From: Brachionus plicatilis
Lineage: Eukaryota > Rotifera > Eurotatoria > Ploima > Brachionidae
DNA: 62,616 nucleotides
Reading direction: 5' to 3'
Assembly (NCBI GenBank): GCA_010279815.1
Contig: QEOQ01000344.1
Location: forward strand, 124,410 to 187,025
Part shown: piece after piece, positions 1 through 10,465 of the stretch
Layout of the letters: each line of letters opens with the position of its first letter
Position numbering within the stretch: position 1 is the first letter of the stretch
Translations under genes and position numbers: made by a program
Notes under the pieces: model-generated
Seen by the model: only the letters and a program-made list of their open reading frames with translations
What the model was told of the DNA's origin: nothing
Databases searched by the model: none

Positions 1-3000
1 TCTTCCCTACAAAAATTTTTGAAATAAAAAATTAATTTATTTCTAAATCTACATAACATGTAAAGAATGTTACATTAAAATTGTTTAAATTTATTTCAAG
101 ATTAATTTTAATATATAAAGATAGATTTATTGAATTGAAACGATGTTTTGAATTGATCATCACTTCAGGATGCCGAAATCTGATCAAAAATTTACTTATC
201 ATTTACAGATATTAAATCGATCCAATTTAAGTGATTTTTATAAGAATAAATTTTTTTTTTCATTACTTGAAGGAGCATAGAATTTACAACTGAATTTTGA
301 ATATCCTTATTAACAACAATAAGAAAATTATCATTACAATAAAGTTTATATCTGATTAATTCAAAATAACAAACTAACTATTCATGAATGCGTTTAATCC
401 TTTTGTGTCAATTTGAACAAAAAAATCAAGTTTTTTATTTTTAACAAAAAAACATAACTTTTTGTTATGACAAAAATTTTAAAAAGACCTTTTATTAATT
501 CTGAATTCAAGTTTTAGAGGTTGATTAATTTGAAGTCCTTATAAATGTAATTCTTCATTCAATGATATCACGTTTACTTATCTTGGTTATATTAATTCAA
601 TTTCAATTATACTCAGCATGGACAAATTAAAGCAAATCGCTTTTTCTAATCAATGAACTAATGATGCAATATCAATTTTTTAAATTAAATTAATTAAATA
701 TTTCAATTTTCAAATTGATTTTTTAAAAAATTCCTTGTTTACTTTTCATTGATGAGTGCATAATTAACAAGTCAGTATAGCATTTAAATGATCCTTTTTT
801 TAATTTGGCAATAATTTTTCATTTTTCTAAAAATAATCTGAAAATTTACTCTTACTTTTCAAATTGCATGAAATATAGCTCACCAAGCTAAGGACTTATT
901 TTTGTCAATTATATTATTATAACGGAAATTTTTTGTTTTATTGTGATTAAATTGAGCAATCAAGTCACGAAAGTGATTTCTCAATTGATATTTATTAATT
1001 TTATATGGAAAATTAAACAAATAATCAATTTGGAGCTTAATAGTAAATCGATATGATCTAAGTTTTTTTAAACTAAATTAAAACCCATAGGATTTTTTTG
1101 AACTAATAAAAATATTTATAATGTTACATTCATTGAATGTTGGCGTTGAAAAAGTTTTGATGAATAGTAATGCAAGGGTGTGACATTGCCGGGAAAATTT
1201 TTGTATTTAATTATTATTAGGAAGACTTCTTGACGTGATCAAATCAATTAACAGAGGCCAAGATTAATAAATCGTGATTGAAATAGTAATATTTTCAAAA
1301 TATACACGTTTAGATTCGACCAGGAATTGGCATTGATTACAATCATTATATTTTGATAAATTAAGAAAATTTCTTTTGGTTGTAGTGCTGGATTCAGCGA
1401 TTAAAAATGAAATTTTAGAGGAAATTGAAAGAGCAATTGATGATTTTAATTTAAATTCAAATTTTTTAGCAGGAAAATTTTTAATTCTATGGAAATAGAT
1501 GATAAGATTTTAATTAGAATCAAATTTAAATGCGATTAAAATCTGTTGGGATTTAACTTTTGATGCTTTTTTATATAAATTATTATCATTTTTTTTGCAA
1601 AAATCAAATGAGGATATTTTTAGACCGATTGAATCAATTTAGGTATTGAGTTTTATGTAAATTTTTTTCCTCCTATAAATAAGACTCAAAACCTTAAGAT
1701 AAATGGATTTTTATTTTGTTAAATTTTTAAAATGCAAATTAGATTATTTTGATTAGTTTCTATAATCCAACTTGAAGATTTATTTATCATGTAAAATAAA
1801 AATACTATTTTGTGTAAACAACGCCATACGGCAACTGAGTTAACAGGATTCTAAACATACCATTTTAATTAAATGGATTCATTTTCAAGCTAATCAAGTT
1901 GAACACTGTTTTCATAAAATATTTTCTAAATTAATATCTCAAGAGCCATTTCTAATTTGACCATATCAATTTAACCCACATTCTTTTTTTATATTTTTAA
2001 TTAAAATTTTAAAGTCTTTATTTTTTTAATTCCTTAACAAAATTTAAAAGGGATTCGATCGATTTTTTCTAAATCTCTTGAAGGTTTCTTTTGTTTTCAA
2101 AAATTTTCGCTCGTGCTGTTGATGGTTTTACTGATTTTAAGAGACATAAACTGTATGAAACAGGTCACAATTGGATGTCAAATCTAACAAAGAAGCTATT
2201 ATTCTGTTCAAAATATACTACTATTTTTTCAAGTGGAAGTATTAAAATTAAATAAGAGAAAAGCAAAAATCGTTAAAATAAATATTAATATTTATTACCT
2301 TTTTTAATTTTCATAAAATTAAAGAAATTTTGATCATTTTCTGCGAATTTTTAAAAAAAAGCAGGAATAAGAAATTTAACTTATTTTTAAACTAAAGTTT
2401 ATCAAAGAGTTTAGGCCTGGTAAAGTTTTCCTCTTAATCTTCCGATGCCAATTCATCTGAAAAATTAACAGAACGAAAATCCTAAGGCATTCTTTTTGTC
2501 TTTTAAATGAAAAATTCTAGATAAAAAAGGCTAATTTTATATTTATTTATCTTCTTTTAACTATTAACTTAATATTTATTATTCTAAATAGTATTTAGAA
2601 TAATAAATATTGCTTAAGCGAATTGGAATGTATTGATAAATATTAGATAATCAATTTTGTTTTTTTAAAAGATTAATTACTTATTTTAATAAATTCCGTA
2701 AATTGTTTTGCCTAAAGTTTGTATTGATTTCGAAGACAATCAGTTTAAACCGAATTTTAAAAAACTATGTAAGAAAAGTGGATTGAATTTTTGTTTTTGA
2801 CTGTATTCTAACAATCTATGACAAATAACTCAATTTGTTGGAGTCTCTTATTAATGGGTTTTTAAATTAAATATTTATGTTTTTTTCTAATTAAATATTA
2901 AAAAGATGCTAAATATTAATCAGCATTTTTTTGTTACATTACTTATTTGACTACTAGTTTTGAGATTGTAATTATAGACTCCAGAAGAAAAAACATGCTA

Positions 3001-3079
3001 ATTTGAGAGTCTTGAGAGATTATTTTTGTGTTTTTTTTGAAAAAATTTTGTCATTTATAAGATAAAAATTATTCAAAAA
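1..3079. other. AT-rich intergenic region, no gene seen
   Basis: No open reading frame with recognisable protein content and no RNA gene could be found on either strand. The sequence is a patchwork of A/T homopolymer runs. The only structured item is a perfect palindrome near 2.6 kb, listed separately. The last few hundred bases should hold the promoter and 5' UTR of the globin gene, but I cannot place a TATA box with confidence in such AT-rich sequence. Confidence 0.6.
2571..2611. repeat. Perfect 20-bp inverted repeat (hairpin)
   Basis: Two 20-base arms, AATATTTATTATTCTAAATA and its exact reverse complement, are separated by a single G. Pairing is perfect over the full length. It lies about 470 bp upstream of the globin start in otherwise unstructured AT-rich DNA. 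It may be a relic of a foldback element or a cruciform-forming site; no function can be assigned. Confidence 0.85.
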
Positions 3080-3724
3080 ATGGGGATCGTCAATTCAAAG
3101 CATAATGTGTCGACACTAGAAGATGTTCTAAATCTGGAACCATTAAACCAAAAAGAAATAGAGGCAATTAAGACATGCTGGAATGCGATTAAGAACAAAG
3201 AACAAGTTGGAATCAGTATAATGATAAGAATATTTCAAGAGCATAGTGAAATTAAAAGTAAGTGGATATTTGCGACCAATTTGGAAACCGAAGCCGAAAT
3301 GTTGAGCAATTCTCAGCTTAGATATCATGCCAAAAAAATCATGGATGTGATTGGAAAAATTGTTACAAAATTAATTAGTTGTTCGGATATAGATAAATTC
3401 AGCGTGGATGAATTCGAACTGACCCGCTTGGGTAGAAATCATTTTCATTATGGAGTCAGACGAGAGAACTTTTTTGTATGTAAATGTTTTTTTTCTAATT
3501 AAATCATTGTAAAATATTTATTTTATTTTTTTAAGGTATTTGAAGAGGCAATGTTGTCCAGCTTAAAAAAGCATTTGACTGGTAATATAACATTCAATGC
3601 AAGAATGGAAAGGGCATGGCACAAATTGTTTTGGCAAATATCAAACAAAATTTCTGATGGAATTGAATTGGAAGAAAAAGAAAATTCTTGCTTAAATAAG
3701 CCTGAAGCTAACACAATCGATTAA
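3080..3724 (+). CDS. Globin, globin-X/neuroglobin-like, with N-myristoylation signature
   Basis: Haem-binding globin of about 194 residues in two exons, 3080-3475 and 3536-3724. The intron is 60 nt, GTATGT..TTAAG, phase 0. Exon 2 completes the fold with the H-helix pattern ERAWHKLFWQISNKI. The distal (E7) histidine is His83 in RYHAKKIMDVIG. The proximal (F8) histidine is His121 in LGRNHFHYGV, a block typical of neuroglobin and globin X. The position expected to be Phe CD1 falls in KWIFA and may be Trp or Phe. The protein begins Met-Gly-Ile-Val-Asn-Ser-Lys. Gly2, Ser6 and Lys7 fit the N-myristoyltransferase consensus, so membrane attachment is likely; known globin X proteins are membrane-bound by this route. 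Roles inferred for the family are redox, nitrite or oxygen sensing. It is a full-length globin with a short acidic tail. Confidence 0.88.
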
Positions 3725-3776
3725 TTTATTTTAATTTCTATAACTATTTTCAATTATACATATTTTTATATTTTCA

Positions 3777-3782
3777 AATAAA
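3777..3782 (+). terminator. Polyadenylation signal AATAAA of the globin gene
   Basis: Canonical hexamer about 53 nt after the globin stop codon, followed by AT-rich sequence. Confidence 0.6.
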
Positions 3783-4202
3783 TATTTATGAAAATTTGAT
3801 AGTATCGATCAATAGTTTAGAAAATTAATCATATTAATAATTTAAATTTAAAAACTGGCTTTTTTTGCACATATTTATTATTTGATCAAGATAAAAAAAA
3901 AATATTTTTAATTTATTCATTGATTAATTTTTGAAAGCGATGAACAGCTTTATTTTCGGAAATAATCATTCCACAAACATTGTCCGATCAACTTTTATTT
4001 TATCAATTGAAAGCATATTTTTCAATTTTAAATTTTTAAATTATTCTGGAAAATTTATAAATTAGATTTAAACCGAAAAAAAAATCTACAAGAATCATGA
4101 CCAGGTTCTAGAAATTAAATTTATTACGCACGGTAAATATTTATTTTAAAATTTTAAATAAAAAATATAAAAAATAAAACCTAATTTATCATTAAAAATT
4201 TG

Positions 4203-4208
4203 TTTATT
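4203..4208 (-). terminator. Polyadenylation signal AATAAA of the TMEM223-like gene
   Basis: The hexamer (TTTATT on the plus strand) lies about 18 nt past the stop of the TMEM223-like gene. The two convergent genes, globin and this one, are therefore separated by roughly 420 bp of AT-rich sequence with nothing else visible. Confidence 0.6.
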
Positions 4209-4225
4209 ACTTAAAAAGGTAAACT

Positions 4226-4982
4226 TTAAAATTTTTTGTCAAATCTATTGACACAAATGACATGATCAAACACTTCTTTTTCATGGTACTGGCCTTCTAA
4301 ATTATTGAGCAAAAAATAAGAAAAATAATTCTTATTTTTAAACGAAACTTGAGAGATTCGAGCTTTTCGCGCAGATTTAAAGCTTGTTTCGCCAAGGTCC
4401 AAAATGTATTTGAACTCTCTGCCGAATACCCCATCGGTTACAATTCCCAGCGAATTTCCACCTTTAAGCAAATAAAGCTTATTAACCGACCTGCTTGTAA
4501 AAAACAAAGTCACAACCAAAATTGATAGGCCTAAATGACAAATATTACTTTTTAACTTCACTTTCTCAACTATTCTTACCAATTATTGCTGTTGTTGAAC
4601 AAAGCATTATCTTAAAGTACTCTGAACTTATAATTTGCATAACAGTCCCTAAAAATCCAGAAATTTCCTCTATTTTTCTGTTTCTAAATCGTAACGAGCT
4701 GAACAAGTACCAAGAATTATAACTTGCTCCTAATAAAATCACACTACCAATAACACCTAGCAAATTTATCTTTATACTACCACCCGAGCTGCAGGAATAG
4801 ATCAGTAGATTCTTAGCTTTGTTGGCAGCTAATTTTTTTTGTAATATTTCCACCGTGTTTGTTTCTTGAGCGAAGTACGAGCGTTTCACATGGAGTCTAG
4901 TATTCGGAAATAGATCCTTAATAAGTAAAGCGCGGAAGCTGAGATTTTTAAGTCCTTGTACTGATTTGAATAGAACAGACAT
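4226..4982 (-). CDS. TMEM223: TMEM223-like mitochondrial inner-membrane protein
   Basis: Two exons on the minus strand, 4982-4580 and 4530-4226. They are joined by a 49-nt phase-1 intron (GTAAGA..TTTAG) and give about 235 residues; human TMEM223 is about 200. The N-terminus is rich in Lys, Arg and Ser with almost no acidic residues, as in a mitochondrial presequence. Two hydrophobic segments lie near residues 73-94 and 124-146. The C-terminal block after SRSVNKL carries GGNSLGIVTDGVFG, then YFSYFLLNNLEGQYHEKEVFD. This follows the vertebrate order of RSV, GGQ, APFG and RRFYFLLDKTG..NTKLFDN. TMEM223 acts in complex IV (COX) biogenesis in vertebrates. The assignment rests on motif order recalled from the family; overall similarity is modest. 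Confidence 0.72.
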
Positions 4983-5970
4983 CCTTTTTTAGGAAACCAA
5001 ATTAATTAATTTAGAAAATTGTTGTCAAATTTTTTGCCATTAGAGAAATAATCATTTTAGCAGTAATTATTTTATTTTTTTTTTTCATATAAAAATTAGA
5101 ATATTTCAAAGAGGATATTAAGTGTTAAATTTTTATAAATTTCATCTTTAAAGATTGTATTTTGTAAGTCTATGAAAATATTTTGAATGCTTTATTTTTC
5201 ATAATTAAATGAGCAAAATAAAATTTCTTTCAAAATGAATGAATCTGACGAAAAAGTCAACATCGCAAGTATTTTTTTATTATACAACTATGCTTGAAAA
5301 AATAATCTTAAGAACATGTAATTTAATATAAATTGGGTTTAAAAACACTTGGGGTTCCTTAAATATTTGAATTTAATTAGAATATTTTTTTCTATTTGAG
5401 TGTGAAATGACGTAATAGCTACATTTAATATAACACTAAATCAATTTAAAAGCTTTTAAAAAATTGATTTATTATTAATAAGCTAATTTTGCTTTTAAAA
5501 TATTAAAAAATTTAGATATTTTTAATGAAAAAATCGATTCTTAAAAAGTTAAAAAAATTTAATTAAACAAAAAATTTTGCTTTTTTTCTCATTGAAAAAT
5601 GAATTCATATTTTTCTATTTTAATTTGACAATTCTAAAAAATGTTTAAAATTAATGGACAAAAAATCAAGAAAAGCTTTTTACTTAAGAAAAGAATGAAA
5701 ATGCTTCATAAAATCCAATTTTTTTGGAGCAATATTAGTAAAAAAATTTAAAAATTTCTAGTTTCCAGTAAAATAAAACTAGTGTCTTTCATATTTCTCT
5801 TGATATTTAAATTTGAAAAACGAATCATTTTATTTTGTTGATGATTAAAAGCTGTTATTATAAACTTTTTATCTAAAATACAATATAAAGAAGTTATATT
5901 TTTTTAATAAAAGGAATGATTTTTTCGAAATGCAGAAAATTAAAGAGTATTTTGCGGACTTATTCTAACC

Positions 5971-6080
5971 CAGACTTGTTATTAAGTCACAAGTCTTAAG
6001 TCAAGTCAATGACTTAAAAAAAAAAAATTTTAAGTCAAGTCATAACTTTGACTTAAAACTGTGACTTATAAACAAGTCTG
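5971..6080. mobile_element. AAGTC-rich palindromic element (MITE-like)
   Basis: Near-palindromic unit whose ends are CAGACTTGTT and its complement AACAAGTCTG. The arms of about 38 bp are built from repeated AAGTC and GACTT words around an A-rich centre. The flanking bases TTCTAA on both sides look like a short target duplication. A related half copy ends at 8249 with the same AACAAGTCTG terminus. No coding capacity. The structure fits a non-autonomous DNA transposon; the superfamily is not determined. Confidence 0.6.
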
Positions 6081-6453
6081 TTCTAATCTATTTAGCAAAT
6101 TTTCTTAAAATTAGGCATTTTACAGAACTCAATTATCTGTTTTAGTAAAAAAGCTATTCAAGTTTTTCTTAATTGAAACCAACTTCATAACATTGACTTC
6201 TGTTTCTTGACTTCTTCTGAACATCTCATTATTGATTTTTTTGTTACTTTAAAAATATTAATCATATTAAGAAATTTATAATGACATAGTTATTAATTAA
6301 TAGTGTAAATAATTAAATATTTTTTTAAGATTTATCCAATTTTCTATTAAGAATGAATACCTCAACTTATTTTAAATTTGAATTTAAAATTAAATTAACA
6401 TAATGAAGGAATTCAATGAAAAATAGGAAAATTTTTTGAGCTTAATTTTTCTT

Positions 6454-6931
6454 TTGATTGGTTAAAAGAAAAGACGTTTTTTTGTGAAACTTTTATTTTT
6501 ATTGGTTAAATAAAATTACAATATTTTACAAAAAAATAATGAAAAAAAATTAACATAATACAATTTTAATTTTGTTTGCCTTTTTTAACATAAAAGCGGA
6601 AAATAGTCTCGTTCGATAAAAAAAAGTTTTTACTTGTAAATCCTTTCCAAGGATTTTTAAAATCCTGTGAGTTTTTAACTTAATTTGAAATGATTTTTCA
6701 TCAATTTCAAAAAAATCGCTTTTATTGATTAACCTTTCCTTAATTATCCTATAATCATAAAGAAAATCTGTTGCGTCGCTATACCCTTTTGAAAATTATG
6801 AGTCTTTCTCATACAACTCATAAATTTTTATGTTAATTTTATTTCGTTTTTTTTTGTAAAATATTGTAATTTTGTTTAACCAATAAAAATAAAAGTTTCA
6901 CAAAAAAACGTCTTTTCTTTTAACCAATCAA
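6454..6931. mobile_element. Foldback element with about 104-bp terminal inverted repeats
   Basis: The left arm, 6454-6557, begins TTGATTGGTTAAAAGAAAAG. It is repeated as its reverse complement at 6829-6931, which ends CTTTTCTTTTAACCAATCAA. The arms are nearly identical over about 100 bp, including the ACGTTTTTTTGTGAAAC and TTACAATATTTTAC blocks. The spacer is about 270 bp without coding content. The high arm identity suggests a fairly recent non-autonomous foldback transposon or a recent inverted duplication. Confidence 0.75.
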
Positions 6932-7019
6932 ACAAATATTTCAAACAAGAAAAATTTCCTTTTTTCTTCAATATGATCAAAAATACTTTAATTTTTGGTA
7001 TTTGAATTACTAAATGTAC

Positions 7020-7810
7020 CTGCTTTTGAAATAGCATTGTTTCAACTAATGTTTTTAGTTTCAAATAAAAAAAAAAACTTCAAGTTAATATTGCAAGCAT
7101 TTTTATATTTGAAATTTAACTTTCTTTGAAAATTCTTTTTTTAACTTTTAAATAATTCATTTAGTTTTAAATTTAAATTCAATTGTTGAAAAATTTTTTT
7201 ATTTTGACTTTAATGATAATTGTCGTTCTTTTAATGTATATATAAAAAATAGAAAAAGAACGCATTTATTTAAAGTCAAAATTTATTAAAAAAATAACAA
7301 AGTGTTTCAATCACTAGAATTCATTCAATGGAAAGTTTAATTTCAAATATAAAAATTATTTTGAATTTCGAATACAAATTGAACAAAAATTCTTCCTTTT
7401 TTAATGAATTAAAATCAAATTTGATAAAATATACTTTAAAAAATACTCTTACAAAGTTTGCTGCACCTATTTACTTAAAACAATTTTTCTCATCTTTTAA
7501 AAAGACAAAAAATAAAATATCAATAAGATTCATATTGATTCTTGGTTTAATTTACTAAAAAAAAGAAAATAATAATTTTCTTTTAGGCAATAAAGGTACA
7601 ACAAAACATGTTGCACTTTGTTGCAGTATTTTTTATTAGCTTTAATTTTAATTCATCAAAAAAGAAAGAATTTTGGTTCAATTTGTATTTGAATTTCATA
7701 ATACCATATTAAAATACCTGCAATATTAACTTAAAATTTTTTTTTTATTTGTAACTAAAAATAATATTTGAAACAAGGCATTTTTTCAATGTTATTTCAA
7801 CAGTTTTGTA
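7020..7810. repeat. Inverted repeat pair around a second AT-rich centre
   Basis: Bases around 7020-7105 reappear as a diverged reverse complement around 7720-7810; shared blocks are TGCAATATTAACTT and TTATTTGAAACTAAAAA. An inner pair around 7190-7290 (TTTTATTTTGACTTTAA, GTTCTTTT and their complements) suggests one older foldback element. Arm boundaries are approximate. Confidence 0.4.
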
Positions 7811-8029
7811 ATTCAAAAACAAAAAATTTAACCTATTCGAATACAAAATTAAAATGTAAAAATAATCAAATTTCTAATTGGGATTTAATTTCTTTTTTTT
7901 TGTTCAAATAAAATTTGACTCGAAATGTTTTAAAATCATTCAAAAGGAAATTCAGCTTCTTCGCTAGAAATGTTCGGCTTGTTGGGCTAGTAAAGAAAAT
8001 TATTTTTATTAGACCTTTAATAAGTAGCA

Positions 8030-8402
8030 TTCAAGGGAATTTTTTTATCTGAAAGTGAAGAGAGAGGTCTTAATTTTACTGCTATCATAATTATTCAACA
8101 CAAAGGCGCATTAAATAAGTCAAAATTTGATTGACTAAAACCAAATATTAGGGAATTTACCAAAAATAAAAAAATAAAAATTTTGAGTCATGACTTTGAC
8201 TTAAATTTTTGTGACTTAGACTTAAAACTGTGACTTAAAAACAAGTCTGATTCAAGGGAATTTTTTTATCTGAAAGTGAAGAGAGAGAGGTCTTAATTTT
8301 ACTGCTATCATAATTATTCAACACAAAGGCGCATTAAATAAGTCAAAATTTGATTGACTAAAACCAAATATTAGGGAATTTACCAAAAATAAAAAGATAA
8401 AA
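8030..8402. repeat. Near-perfect tandem duplication, offset 221 bp
   Basis: About 150 bp starting TTCAAGGGAATTTTTTTATC occurs at 8030-8180 and again at 8251-8402. The only obvious differences are one extra GA in the AGAGAG run and one or two substitutions near the end. The 70 bp between the copies is a half copy of the AAGTC-rich palindromic element. Such identity in AT-rich spacer DNA implies a recent event. Confidence 0.85.
8182..8249. mobile_element. Half copy of the AAGTC-rich palindromic element
   Basis: Contains TTTGACTTAAA, GTGACTTA and the terminal AACAAGTCTG also found in the full element at 5971-6080, but lacks the opposite arm. It lies exactly between the two copies of the 221-bp-offset duplication. 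Confidence 0.5.
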
Positions 8403-8418
8403 AACTTTAGTCAATTTT

Positions 8419-8424
8419 TTTATT
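8419..8424 (-). terminator. Polyadenylation signal AATAAA for the acidic-protein exon
   Basis: TTTATT on the plus strand, about 120 nt beyond the stop of the acidic reading frame. Chance occurrence is possible in AT-rich DNA. Confidence 0.35.
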
Positions 8425-8544
8425 GAACACAAACACCTAAGTGTTTCAATACTAATCTAAAAAATTGGAATCATTATTTAAAAATTCGGTTCTAACAAAA
8501 AAAATTTACAAGTTATACACTTAAAAATTCAACAAAGATAACAA

Positions 8545-8998
8545 TTAATTCTGATCCTCGACAATTAGAGCAGCTCTCGAAAGCTCCAGCAGCGGATTCA
8601 TTTGAGATTCATTTTTTGACTTTTTTCTCGTTTCGGAGTTCTGATCATCATCATCATCATCACCGTCATCACATTTTCGCTTTTCAGATCCATCTTCAGA
8701 TTCGCATACACTTTCGTCTATATGCAACATGCTCTCGTCAGCCGAGTCCTCATCTCTGGCCTCAAAGTCATAATCAGACGTGTCCAATTCATCCGCTAGA
8801 TCATCTGAATCTTCATCGTCTTCCATCCGTTTGGTAGGTGGCTTGAGCAATTGCTTTCTCCGGCCTTTACTGGCTGCTGGCATCGACGAAGCTCTTGATT
8901 TCATGCTTAACAGAGCGTTTACTGCATCCATGTCACTACACACATTAGACTCATTTTTGGCTACGCTGTAACTTCGTTGATTTGAGCTCTTTGACAAA
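8545..8998 (-). CDS. Acidic, probably nuclear protein; likely terminal exon
   Basis: An open frame of about 150 codons ends in VEDQN and stop. It has higher G+C than the surroundings and non-random composition: basic patches (KGRRKQ, KPPTKR, RKKSKN) alternate with long Asp/Glu/Ser tracts, including a run of seven Asp. No ATG opens the frame before a stop; the apparent start is TTG. A splice acceptor (TTTTAAG) sits just upstream, at 8999-9000. It is therefore either a last exon entered in phase 2 or begins at the internal ATG at 8931 (MDAVNALLSM). No upstream exon could be found between it and the forkhead gene. Acidic/basic low complexity suggests a chromatin-associated or nucleolar tail. I do not recognise the family. 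Confidence 0.5.
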
Positions 8999-10022
8999 CT
9001 TAAAATAAAATATTAGTTTCTAGGCAACATTGCAATTTAATAAATAGTTTTTGATTTTTTTATTTTATGAATTGATTTAAAGTTATTGTTGATGTGAATT
9101 TAGAATTTTTTTTAAGGTAATCACGTGATAATTATTTGCTTTGAAATTTTGGAACATTTTTCAGTGGCGTTTTGGTCTCGGGATTTTACCACAATTTTAG
9201 ACAAAATAAGGTAAAAAATTGTTCAAAATAACCAATTTTTTTAAATAAGCTTGAATTTTTACGAAGTTTCGAAAGTTTACTATTATCGTAACCTTTGCCT
9301 ACTTTTGCTAGAAATAAGGTGAACTATAAGTTCATTTGTAAATCGAGCTGTCACAATTCGAATTAATTGAAACAATATCAATTTTTGTAAGAAATAAATT
9401 TGAAATTAAATTTTTTTTCATTTAATCAAAAATTAAACTTTATTCTGAGAATTTAAAAAAGATTACAAATATTTTATTAATAATTGGCATTTTTATTTTA
9501 ATTTTTTTATCTGATTAATGCTTAATTTTTGGTAAGAATAAAGTCAAAATTAAAAATTTAACTTCAAAGATGTTTTTTTTTTAACCTTTTGTTTATCTAC
9601 GATTTTATAGAACATTTTTTTGAAGCGGTCGTGGAGTTTGGAGCAAAAAATTAGAGCAAGCAAAATATTTTAAAAATTGATAAATAATTTTTCAATTTGA
9701 AGATTCTTAGCACAAAAATTTTAAAAAAATTTATCAATTCAGAACAATGGCATTTGTAATGATTCTGTGAATATTCAATCTATCCTTCTGAATATAAAGA
9801 TTTTTTTGACTTTTTGCTTTTGTTTACTTTTTACAAAATATGTTTAAAATTATTAAACATTGGTGTTCAATTTAATAAAAGATATTTTGCATCAGTTTTT
9901 GCTTCAAACTTAACCGCCGCGTTTTTGAAATATTTAAAAAATTTCGAGATTTTTTCAAAAGCCTAAAATTTTCAATAAAATTCAATTTTTTTTATTTGTA
10001 TATTTATTGACTGAAATTTGAG

Positions 10023-10357
10023 GCTGTCCCTAAAATATGTATCCTGATTTTTGACGCTTTAAAATACGGATTCGGATTTTTTATGTTAAAAACAATTTAA
10101 AAATAGAAATTAAAAATTAAAATTAAAACTGAATTTGAGCTTAAAAATTATAAAATGGAAATTTTTTTTCTCTTAGATTAAAGTTTAACTTAAAAATCCA
10201 TTCACATACTTTTAATCAACTCTGGAAAAATAAGAGGAATATTATATATAGTCTTAGCCCAATACATATTATATATTTGTGATAATCAGACTAACACTCA
10301 AGATTCCCAGGGTTTTGTAAATTTTTTAAATTCCGAATCTGATTTTAGGGACAATCA
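10023..10357. mobile_element. Foldback element with GTCCCTAAAAT ends
   Basis: The left end, GGCTGTCCCTAAAATATG near 10023, is matched by ATTTTAGGGACAATC ending near 10357. ATCCTGATTTTT and AATCTGATTTT extend the pairing inward, and an AT-rich near-palindrome lies at the centre (around 10250-10300). About 335 bp, non-coding. Target duplication not clear. Confidence 0.5.
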
Positions 10358-10465
10358 AAATCATACATTCAGTAAAAATCTGTAATTTTTTGAAAAATAA
10401 TCTTTTTTTTGGACTTTAGTTATTTTATTTAAACTAGCATAACTTTCTGAAATAAACAAAAAATA

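Larger units (their letters stand above)
4983..8418. other. Repeat-rich intergenic region
   Basis: No gene is supported. The stretch holds several foldback structures and a 221-bp tandem duplication, each listed separately. Short open frames at 6876-7064 (-) and 7328-7558 (+) fall inside inverted repeats and encode only low-complexity Phe/Lys/Ile-rich peptides. Confidence 0.6.

Noticed and set aside
7328..7558. 76-codon plus-strand frame.
   Set aside because: Lies in an inverted repeat and is Phe/Lys/Asn-rich noise.
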